Positions 1-5,249 of a stretch of DNA of 5,249 bases are shown here, piece after piece. The stretch is from Rhodobacteraceae bacterium UBA1957 (GTDB lineage Bacteria; Pseudomonadota; Alphaproteobacteria; Rhodobacterales; Rhodobacteraceae). How positions within the stretch are numbered: position 1 is the first letter of the stretch; each line of letters starts with the position of its first letter. A program made the position numbers and the translations under genes. A model generated the notes under the pieces. That model did not search any database. It saw only the letters and a list, made by a program, of their open reading frames with translations, and was not told the DNA's origin. The DNA is taken from positions 9,920 through 15,168 of the forward strand of contig DDEJ01000031.1 in the NCBI GenBank assembly GCA_002336405.1. The letters run 5' to 3'.

Positions 1-72
1 CCCATCTGTCGCTGAATTTCTATCTTAGGGTTCGTTACACGTTTGCCGCTCGGTGACAAGATCAGCCTGTGT

Positions 73-1074
73 CTATCGCAAATGCAGTCGTGGTGCAGGC
101 GCAATGGCAATTGGTCCAAAAAATATTTGTTGGCCTTTCAGGGTCAACGTCAGATCAAGCGAGCTGTCTTGGCCTTTCAGTCTTGCTAAAAAGGCCAAAG
201 CTTTTTCTGTCAAGTCAATCACGTGGTCTGGCAACTGTCCCGCGCTGCGGGTCAATTCCAGAATTTCGCGCCATTGGGATGCCTTGACGGTGACATCGCC
301 ACTGGGCCAACCAGCGGCGTCGACCGCCAGCTTGCCGGCAATTTTAAGGTCGAGCACGCCCCAGGTTGCCTGTGCCAAATGCAGATCAATCGCGGTTGGT
401 TGTGGCCTGAGGGCTTCAAGCGCTGACCGGTCCCAGGGCCGGTCGAATGCAATCGTCATATCAGCCTTTAAAAGTTGCAGATAGCTCGGCAACATTGTGC
501 TTGGGTCGATTTTTTTCCGGGTTTCTTCGAGGGGGCCGAGACCCTCTGCTGACAGGGCGATTTGATAGCTGTGAGTTGCCAAATCGCGGCGCTGCAGCGC
601 TAAAGATATAAGGCTTGCCCGCACTCCGGTTTGATCTGCATTGGTCACGGTCAGATCTTTTGCGATAAAGCTGCTGCGGTCCAGGGCCAGCGATTTTGGG
701 TCATCAACTACAAGACTGGCGCGCATATCGGCGCTGCTGATCGCGAGTTTACTGTTTGGTGTCGACAGCTTTTGCTGTGGTGGCCAGACAGCGATCAGGT
801 GGGTGGGTTTGTAGCTCAGGCTGAACAGTTGGAAGAAATCTACAGACCAGGCCCAGCCGGTGCTGGGGTCGGCCAGTTCCAAATTGGTGAAATTGGTGTC
901 AAAGCGATTCGGAAAACCGCGTACTGAGACGGCCCTGTAGACGGCAATCCAGCCCGTATCCTGACGGTTTTCAAACCAGAGCGATATGTTGTTTCGAAGG
1001 CTTTGGGCGCCGATAAACCAAAATCCGGACCAGCCGAGCGCGGCGACAAGGATGACCAATAGTAAACGTTTCAC
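73..1074 (-). CDS. DUF2125 family protein, membrane-anchored or exported
   Basis: A 333-residue protein of the DUF2125 family, which is common in Rhodobacterales and has no firmly established function. Residues 1-23 form a short basic start (KR) followed by a hydrophobic stretch (LLLVILVAALGW...FWFIGA), either a signal peptide or an N-terminal membrane anchor, so the rest should face the periplasm. Family-like motifs follow: GFPNRFDT at 53-60, LELADPSTG at 65-73, FFQLFSLSYKP at 80-90 and LIAVWP at 93-98. The C-terminal part (about 225-333) looks like alternating beta strands, with a GKLAVDAAGWPSGDVTV segment at 247-263 that resembles AsmA-type repeats; that resemblance is my inference. I chose the GTG at 1074 because it is preceded by GAGAGGTG and directly begins the signal-like segment. 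The frame stays open up to 1233, but that extension is basic, unlike the family, and would overlap the ChaC-like gene. It is transcribed divergently from ChaC and ends near the window edge with no clear terminator. Confidence 0.87.
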   Translation of the reverse strand: MKRLLLVILVAALGWSGFWFIGAQSLRNNISLWFENRQDTGWIAVYRAVSVRGFPNRFDTNFTNLELADPSTGWAWSVDFFQLFSLSYKPTHLIAVWPPQQKLSTPNSKLAISSADMRASLVVDDPKSLALDRSSFIAKDLTVTNADQTGVRASLISLALQRRDLATHSYQIALSAEGLGPLEETRKKIDPSTMLPSYLQLLKADMTIAFDRPWDRSALEALRPQPTAIDLHLAQATWGVLDLKIAGKLAVDAAGWPSGDVTVKASQWREILELTRSAGQLPDHVIDLTEKALAFLARLKGQDSSLDLTLTLKGQQIFFGPIAIAPAPRLHLR

Positions 1075-1078
1075 AAAA

Positions 1079-1084
1079 CACCTC
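1079..1084 (-). promoter_or_regulatory. Ribosome binding site deciding the GTG start of the DUF2125 gene
   Basis: On the minus strand GAGGTG matches the anti-Shine-Dalgarno complement well and sits four bases before the GTG at 1074 (six bases counted from its GG). This supports the unusual GTG start over the longer open frame that begins at 1233. Confidence 0.65.
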
Positions 1085-1134
1085 TCTTCACCTAAGTTGC
1101 GATAGTGTTTACAGCAGGTCTTAGCATAAAAACC

Positions 1135-1140
1135 AGAGGA
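1135..1140 (+). promoter_or_regulatory. Ribosome binding site deciding the ChaC-like start
   Basis: AGAGGA directly abuts the ATG at 1141 but is six bases from the ATG at 1147. The usual spacing favours 1147, which gives the canonical beginning MWVFGYGSL. Confidence 0.6.
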
Positions 1141-1146
1141 ATGCGT

Positions 1147-1671
1147 ATGTGGGTATTTGGCTATGGATCGTTGCTGTGGAATCCGGGGTTTGAGTATGCG
1201 CAGAGCCAGCTTGCGACGCTGTCGGGCTATCACCGATGCTTTTGTATGCGTTCAATCCACCATCGTGGCACCCCTGAGGCTCCGGGGTTGGTTTTGGCCT
1301 TGGACGAACGATCTGACGCGCTGTGTCGTGGTATGGCGCTTTTAGTACCTGCGGCAACGCGGCAGCAAACGCTGAGCTATCTGCGTGAACGCGAGCTGGT
1401 CTCGTCGGCCTATGTCGAGAAAACGCTTCCTGTCACCCTTGCGGACGGCTCTATCGTATCGGCGCTGACCTATGTGGTTGATCCCTATCATGTGCAGTAT
1501 TGCGGGGCCCTTTCGATGGACGAACAAGCGCTTATTATAAGCCGCGCGGTGGGCGGTCGCGGCGCAAACAGCGAATACTTGCACAAGACTGCGCGTCAGC
1601 TTGCCAACATGGGTATTTCTGATGCAGATTTATCGTGGCTTTCGACGCGAGTAGCGGTTTTAACAGGATAA
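1147..1671 (+). CDS. ChaC-like gamma-glutamylcyclotransferase
   Basis: A 174-residue cytosolic enzyme of the ChaC family. Characterised members cleave glutathione to 5-oxoproline and Cys-Gly, so the likely role is glutathione turnover. The substrate-binding loop VFGYGSL lies at residues 3-9, right at the N-terminus as usual. The family segment HHRGTPEAPGLVLAL is at 38-52. In YLRERELVSSAY (78-89), Glu83 sits where ChaC proteins carry their catalytic glutamate in a YLxxRExxGY-type motif. The motif here is diverged, with Ser-Ser-Ala in place of the usual Gly-Gly before Tyr. TYVVDP (108-113) and AVGGRGANSEYL (134-145) also fit the family. The length matches short bacterial and ChaC2-type members. 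I chose the ATG at 1147 on Shine-Dalgarno spacing; the ATG at 1141 would add only Met-Arg, and a GTG at 1105 would add residues foreign to the family. The exact physiological substrate cannot be told from sequence. Confidence 0.92.
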   Translation: MWVFGYGSLLWNPGFEYAQSQLATLSGYHRCFCMRSIHHRGTPEAPGLVLALDERSDALCRGMALLVPAATRQQTLSYLRERELVSSAYVEKTLPVTLADGSIVSALTYVVDPYHVQYCGALSMDEQALIISRAVGGRGANSEYLHKTARQLANMGISDADLSWLSTRVAVLTG

Positions 1672-1680
1672 TGGCTTGGC

Positions 1681-1709
1681 TTACCGCCTAAGAAGAAATA
1701 GAATATACT
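1681..1709 (+). promoter_or_regulatory. Candidate sigma-70-type promoter of the channel gene pair
   Basis: TATACT at 1704-1709 matches the -10 consensus at five of six positions. It lies 17 bases after TTACCG (1681-1686), a weak -35 with three matches. It sits in the 66-base gap between the ChaC-like stop and the ATG at 1738, a sensible place to start a two-gene transcript. Read-through from the ChaC-like gene is also possible because no terminator is seen between them. Confidence 0.4.
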
Positions 1710-1723
1710 CTTGTAACTGTACT

Positions 1724-1727
1724 AGGA
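1724..1727 (+). promoter_or_regulatory. Weak ribosome binding site of the MotA/ExbB-like gene
   Basis: AGGA lies ten bases before the ATG at 1738 and seven before an in-frame TTG at 1735. The spacing does not settle which is used. The outcome changes the protein by only one residue. Confidence 0.4.
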
Positions 1728-1737
1728 CCGATTTTTG

Positions 1738-2979
1738 ATGGACGTATCCGATCCAAGAACAGAGCTGCATTTTTCGCAGCCAGTACGTCAGATCGTGCTG
1801 ATGCTTTTGGTTTTAGGTCTGGTGGCGTCTGGTGGTACTCTTGCGGCACCAAGGGTTCTGCCGGTGTTTGAGGCCAATCCCTATCTGAACGGATTTATCC
1901 TGTTTGTGTTTTTTATTGGTGTTGTTGGGTGTTTTTGGCAGGTTGCTCAGCTAATCACCTCGGTGCGATGGATTGAGCGTTTTGTCGGAAAACACGATGA
2001 TGTCATGGATGCCAAGGCACCCCGCTTGTTGGCGCCCTTGGCGACGCTGCTGCGCACGCGTGGTATGGCGATGCAGATCGGTTCCTCGTCTAATCGGTCC
2101 ATCCTTGATTCGGTGGCAACCCGGATTGATGAAGCACGGGAATTTACCCGATATCTGGTCAACCTACTGATTTTTCTAGGCCTTTTGGGAACATTTTACG
2201 GGCTTGCGACAACCGTTCCGGCACTGGTGGATACGATCCGTTCCCTGGCACCACAAGACGGAGAAGAGGGCGCAGCGGTCTTTGGCCGTTTGATGAACGG
2301 GCTCGACAGCCAACTCAGCGGCATGGGGGTTGCGTTCGGCTCTTCTTTGCTTGGTTTGGCAGGATCTCTGGTCGTCGGTTTGCTTGAGCTGTTTGCCGGA
2401 CATGGACAGAACCGGTTTTACCGCGAGTTGGAGGAATGGTTGTCCTCGATCACCCGGGTTGGGTTTTCCAGTGGCGACGGCGACAGTGGTTCAGAGCAGT
2501 CAATGGTGGCTGGCATTCTTGATCATATGGCGCAGCAGATGGAAAAGATGCAAAATATCTTTGCCAGTGCGGAATCGAGCCGATTTGTGGTCGACGAGAA
2601 ATTGGGTCGCCTCGCTGATGCGCTCGACAATATGACGCGGCGGATGGAGGCGTCGGATAATGTCGATAACGGGATGCAGCGCGTTGCAGAGGGCCAGCAC
2701 CGTCTGGTGGAAACCTTGCAGCAGCTTGACCTTGGCGATGGGTTTGACGCCGAAAGCCGCATGAGATTGCGTTCGATGGATGTGCAGATGCTGCGTATTC
2801 TCGAAGAGATTGCTGCTGGCCGTCAAGAGACGATGGCCGAACTCAGGGCCGATCTGGCATCCTTACATGAACCATTGGAAAATATGGCTCAACTGATGGC
2901 GGGACGCCAGTCGATTCGTCAGATGCGTGAAAAAGCCAGATTGGCCTCCGCTTCTGATGGATCTGTGCAGGAGGGCTAG
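1738..2979 (+). CDS. MotA/TolQ/ExbB-type ion channel subunit with coiled-coil tail
   Basis: A 413-residue inner-membrane protein, probably the proton (or sodium) channel subunit of a stator-like complex with the next gene. Four membrane segments are visible: about 16-38, 50-72, 140-161 and 197-220. The soluble loop at 73-139 and the C-terminal region from 221 should be cytoplasmic, which is the four-helix MotA layout rather than the three-helix TolQ/ExbB one. The third helix carries FLGLLGTFYGL (146-156) with Thr152, equivalent to the pore threonine of TolQ/ExbB. In the fourth helix, AFGSSLLGL (199-207) puts Ser202/Ser203 where TolQ/ExbB have a second threonine; a serine there is reminiscent of ZorA. 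The tail at about 255-400 is rich in Glu, Gln, Met and Leu with few breaks and is likely coiled coil. An in-frame TTG at 1735 is an alternative start. The stop is three bases before the next start. The channel family is secure; the physiological role is not. Confidence 0.88.
   Translation: MDVSDPRTELHFSQPVRQIVLMLLVLGLVASGGTLAAPRVLPVFEANPYLNGFILFVFFIGVVGCFWQVAQLITSVRWIERFVGKHDDVMDAKAPRLLAPLATLLRTRGMAMQIGSSSNRSILDSVATRIDEAREFTRYLVNLLIFLGLLGTFYGLATTVPALVDTIRSLAPQDGEEGAAVFGRLMNGLDSQLSGMGVAFGSSLLGLAGSLVVGLLELFAGHGQNRFYRELEEWLSSITRVGFSSGDGDSGSEQSMVAGILDHMAQQMEKMQNIFASAESSRFVVDEKLGRLADALDNMTRRMEASDNVDNGMQRVAEGQHRLVETLQQLDLGDGFDAESRMRLRSMDVQMLRILEEIAAGRQETMAELRADLASLHEPLENMAQLMAGRQSIRQMREKARLASASDGSVQEG
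2969..2974 (+). promoter_or_regulatory. Strong ribosome binding site inside the end of the channel gene
   Basis: AGGAGG lies eight bases before the ATG at 2983, within the last codons of the upstream gene. It fixes the start of the MotB-like gene and implies translational coupling of the pair. Confidence 0.75.
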
Positions 2980-2982
2980 TCA

Positions 2983-5249
2983 ATGCCCCTGTCACGGCGT
3001 ACCGGCCAACGGTTCCAAGCCTCAATCTGGCCTGGGTTTGTCGATGCGATGACCGGTTTGTTGCTGGTTTTAATGTTTGTGCTGACGATCTTTACCGTTG
3101 TGCAATTTGTCCTTCGGGAAACCATCACTGGTCAGGAAAACGAACTGAATTCGCTGGCCTCAGAAGTTCTGGCGCTGGGGCAGGCTCTGGGTTTGGAACA
3201 GGGTCGCGCAATCGATCTGGAAGTCAAACTGGGGGATCTTTCGGGCCAGCTTGAAAGTGCAAATGCCGCAGCCACCGAACAGGCGGCTTTAATAGCTTCG
3301 CTGCGGTTGGCCAGTGCCGTGCAGGAACAGGCGCTGTCAGAGGCGACCGCGCAGATAGTGTCGTTTGAAGATCAGGTTGCAGGCCTTTTGGCTCAGCGCA
3401 CAGTCGCTCTGAGTACCATTGATAATTTGCAGCAACAGCGCACAGCGCTCGAAGTCGAGCGGCAGGATTTGTTGTCGCGCGAAGAGGCACTGCAAGTGGC
3501 GCTGACCCAGAGCCGCAGTGAAGTAGATCTACAAACTGAACAGGCACGGTTGGCGGCGACCAAGCGCGAGGCGCTCGAGGCTTTGATCGAGGATTTGCGC
3601 CGCGATGCTGCTGACCAACAGAGTGTTCAGGCCGAACTTACCCAACGTTTGAGTGCCAGCGAAGAGGCGCTTAGCGCTGGGGAGGCGGCGCGTTTGGCCG
3701 AAGCTGCTGCCGCTGAGGCGCTGCGCGATCGCCTGAAAAACGCAGATGCCGAACTGACTGCAATGACCATGGCGCTCGAGCAGCAGAGAAAAGAGGCCGA
3801 AGACACGCTGACCCTGCTTGCGGCGGCCGATACGGTGCAGGATGATTTGGATATGCAGCTTGCCGCAGCGCTGTTGTCTAAGACCGATGCCGAGACCCAA
3901 TCGGGTCTTTTGCAAACTGAGCTTGAGACGACGCGGGATGATCTTGGCGCAGTGACTGATAAACTTGCCCTGACAGCGGTACAGCTTGAGGTGACGCAGG
4001 ATCAACTGGTGATGACCCAAAAGCAGATGCAGACGGTACAGCAGCGACTAGATACTGCGCAGATGGCGCTGGGGGAGGCCCGCGGCGCAGCTGATGCCCG
4101 CGCAGCGCAGTTGTCAGAAATAGAACAAGCGCTGGCGGCGGCGTTGCTGGATTTGGAAAATGCGCGGATCGAGGCGGTGGTCGAGCAGCAAGAGGCAGAG
4201 CGACAGGTGGCCCGCCTAGAGGCGCAAAATACTGCCTTGCAATCGGACCTTACGATCCGAGAAGACGCCTCTGTTGCGCAAGATGACGCTATGTCTAAAT
4301 TGCAACAGCAGCTGGCTCTAGCGGCGCAGGATCTGCAGAAAAATTCGGAAATAGCTGTCTCTGAACAGACCGAGATGAGCAAAAAAATACGTCTATTAGA
4401 ATCTGAACTGGGCGCTTTGCAAGCCGGCGCGCTTTTAAAGGACCAACAGTTTACGGCACTCAGCCTCAAGAGCGAGACCGAACGCAGTACTGCCGCTGAT
4501 AAATATGCAGCCCTAGAACAGGTGTTGGCAGACTTGCAAATAATAAATGATCGCCAGATTGCTCAATTTGAAAGCCTGTCTTCACAAGTTCAAGAACAGC
4601 GGCGTGAAGCTGCAACCACGATATCGGACCTACAAAAGGCGTTGCAGTTATCACAGACTGAGGCCCGAGACCAAGACACGCGTTTGACTGTCTTGTCAGA
4701 GCGGTTTGCTATGGAGCGCATTACTGCGTCCAACGCGATTGAGCGTTTGAAAGCTGACCTGTTGGCGCTGCAAGCGCTAAACGCGGAACAAAATGATGCG
4801 CTGTCCGCGCTGTCGGCGCGCACTGAGACAGAGCGCACGGTGGCCTCCGGCACGATTGAGAGCTTAAACGCTGATCTGCGGGCACTGCAGGCTGAAAACA
4901 CTGGACTAAAGGCAGATCTCATAGCGCTGAACGAACAGTATGAGGTGGAGCGTTTGAGCGCGGCTGATACGATTGGGACCCTGAAGGCAGATCTTTTGGC
5001 AGTACAGTCCGAAAACGCCAGCCAGGAAAAAGACCTTGTGGCGTTGACAGCGCGTTATGACAGCAATAGTGCCGCGTCAGCTGGTGAAATCTCTGGGTTG
5101 AGGGCAGATCTTTTGGAGGTGCAGATTCAAAACGCGGGTCAGCAGGCGGCGCTTTCTGAGTTGACCGCGCGCTATGATGGTTTGCGGGCGACATCGACGG
5201 CGACAATAGCAGAGCTGCAAGACGAAGCGCGCCTGTTGCAAGCTAAAAT
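2983..5249 (+). CDS. MotB/ZorB-like stator subunit with giant coiled coil (3' end outside window)
   Basis: The reading frame is open for 755 complete codons and runs off the window. A short cytoplasmic N-terminus is followed by WPGFVDAMTGLLL (16-28), opening a single membrane helix at about 19-44. Asp21 matches the ion-carrying aspartate of MotB-type proteins, and WPxFVD is typical of alphaproteobacterial MotB-like peptidoglycan-binding proteins and resembles ZorB. From about residue 46 to the end the protein is one long predicted coiled coil rich in Ala, Gln, Glu, Leu and Asp. I find no Pro, Cys, Trp or His after residue 17. By analogy with MotB this part lies in the periplasm. Residues 470-742 are seven exact 39-residue repeats, and an eighth begins at 743. 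A C-terminal OmpA-like peptidoglycan-binding domain is expected from the family but is not in the window. It is at least twice as long as the usual relatives I know, and it is co-translated with the channel subunit. A role in envelope force transmission or maintenance is inference only. Confidence 0.85.
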   Translation, partial: MPLSRRTGQRFQASIWPGFVDAMTGLLLVLMFVLTIFTVVQFVLRETITGQENELNSLASEVLALGQALGLEQGRAIDLEVKLGDLSGQLESANAAATEQAALIASLRLASAVQEQALSEATAQIVSFEDQVAGLLAQRTVALSTIDNLQQQRTALEVERQDLLSREEALQVALTQSRSEVDLQTEQARLAATKREALEALIEDLRRDAADQQSVQAELTQRLSASEEALSAGEAARLAEAAAAEALRDRLKNADAELTAMTMALEQQRKEAEDTLTLLAAADTVQDDLDMQLAAALLSKTDAETQSGLLQTELETTRDDLGAVTDKLALTAVQLEVTQDQLVMTQKQMQTVQQRLDTAQMALGEARGAADARAAQLSEIEQALAAALLDLENARIEAVVEQQEAERQVARLEAQNTALQSDLTIREDASVAQDDAMSKLQQQLALAAQDLQKNSEIAVSEQTEMSKKIRLLESELGALQAGALLKDQQFTALSLKSETERSTAADKYAALEQVLADLQIINDRQIAQFESLSSQVQEQRREAATTISDLQKALQLSQTEARDQDTRLTVLSERFAMERITASNAIERLKADLLALQALNAEQNDALSALSARTETERTVASGTIESLNADLRALQAENTGLKADLIALNEQYEVERLSAADTIGTLKADLLAVQSENASQEKDLVALTARYDSNSAASAGEISGLRADLLEVQIQNAGQQAALSELTARYDGLRATSTATIAELQDEARLLQAK
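4390..5249 (+). repeat. In-frame 117-base tandem repeat encoding 39-residue coiled-coil units
   Basis: Seven full units start at 4390, 4507, 4624, 4741, 4858, 4975 and 5092, and an eighth, cut by the window end, starts at 5209. Counting within a unit, Leu3, Gln11 and Leu24 are present in all seven, position 21 is Leu or Phe, and position 39 is Ile except for one Tyr. ADL at 5-7 occurs in the last four units, and Asn14 in five of the seven. Nucleotide identity is still visible between late units: GGCAGATCTTTTGG occurs at 4986-4999 and again exactly 117 bases later at 5103-5116. Earlier units have diverged more, and upstream of 4390 the period is lost (the preceding stretch aligns only with a gap of about six residues). 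The array probably grew by duplication within the gene. Confidence 0.85.

Larger units (their letters stand above)
1075..1146. promoter_or_regulatory. Divergent intergenic region, probable promoters for the DUF2125 and ChaC-like genes
   Basis: These 72 bases separate two divergent start codons, so they should hold the promoters and leaders of both genes unless these overlap the coding regions. On the plus strand a weak candidate is TTGCGA (1097-1102) with TAGCAT (1122-1127), but the 19-base spacing is long. No convincing palindromic operator was seen. The role comes from position; individual promoter elements are not secure. Confidence 0.4.

Noticed and set aside
1..72. A start of another minus-strand gene at base 5
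   Set aside because: An ATG reads from base 5 on the minus strand, but only one and a half codons are in the window and no convincing ribosome site precedes it.
53..484. Plus-strand frame of 143 codons opposite the DUF2125 gene
   Set aside because: It has no recognisable domain and no good ribosome site, and the opposite strand carries clear DUF2125 family motifs.
1075..1233. N-terminal extension of the DUF2125 gene to 1233
   Set aside because: It would overlap the start of the ChaC-like gene, precede the signal segment with a basic region unlike the family, and ignore the good ribosome site before the GTG at 1074.
1675..1692. Hairpin CTTGGC/GCCTAAG after the ChaC-like gene as a terminator
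   Set aside because: The stem is short with a bulge and is followed by A-rich sequence rather than a T-run.
3529..4469. Long minus-strand open frames (163 and 155 codons) opposite the coiled-coil gene
   Set aside because: They are low-complexity (one is Cys/Ser/Ala-rich) and are the antisense shadow of Ala/Gln/Glu/Leu codons. The plus frame has a strong start, a membrane helix and periodic protein repeats.
4590..5206. Minus-strand frames with apparent repeated Cys/Ser-rich motifs
   Set aside because: The apparent repeat is the reverse image of the 117-base repeat in the real plus-strand gene.
1738..5249. A Zorya anti-phage defence system
   Set aside because: The channel pair resembles ZorA/ZorB in some residues, but ZorB is short, the giant coil here is on the B subunit, and the upstream genes are housekeeping in character. 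No ZorC, ZorD or ZorE is visible. Sequence beyond 5249 would decide.
4390..5249. Tandem repeat as a CRISPR array or non-coding satellite
   Set aside because: The repeats have no spacers, stay in one open frame, and are conserved mainly at coiled-coil core positions.

Overview
This window looks like a chromosomal segment of an alphaproteobacterium, most likely of the Rhodobacterales (Roseobacter-like). This rests on recognisable protein families (a DUF2125 protein, a short ChaC-type gamma-glutamylcyclotransferase, and a MotA/ExbB-like plus MotB-like pair of the alphaproteobacterial type), not on a search. No RNA genes, insertion sequences, phage genes or CRISPR arrays are visible.

Layout: bases 1-72 lie downstream of the first gene and hold nothing I can identify. 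A minus-strand DUF2125 gene runs from a GTG start at 1074 down to a stop at 73. A 72-base divergent intergenic region (1075-1146) separates it from a plus-strand ChaC-like gene (1147-1671). After a 66-base gap with a plausible promoter come two tightly coupled plus-strand genes. The first (1738-2979) is a four-helix MotA/TolQ/ExbB-type channel subunit with a cytoplasmic coiled-coil tail. The second (2983 to the window end, open) is a MotB/ZorB-like partner: one membrane helix with a conserved aspartate, followed by a very long uninterrupted coiled coil. It starts three bases after the previous stop behind a strong Shine-Dalgarno site, so the two are surely co-translated.

The most interesting part is this pair. 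It has the hallmarks of an ion-driven stator complex, but fits neither flagellar MotAB nor TolQR nor ExbBD. The B subunit carries at least 710 residues of predicted coiled coil, with no Pro, Cys, Trp or His after residue 17. The visible end of this coil is an exact 39-residue (117-base) tandem repeat of at least seven full units that continues past the window edge. If fully extended, the coil would be several times longer than the periplasm is wide. An OmpA-like peptidoglycan-binding domain is expected downstream, but is outside the window.
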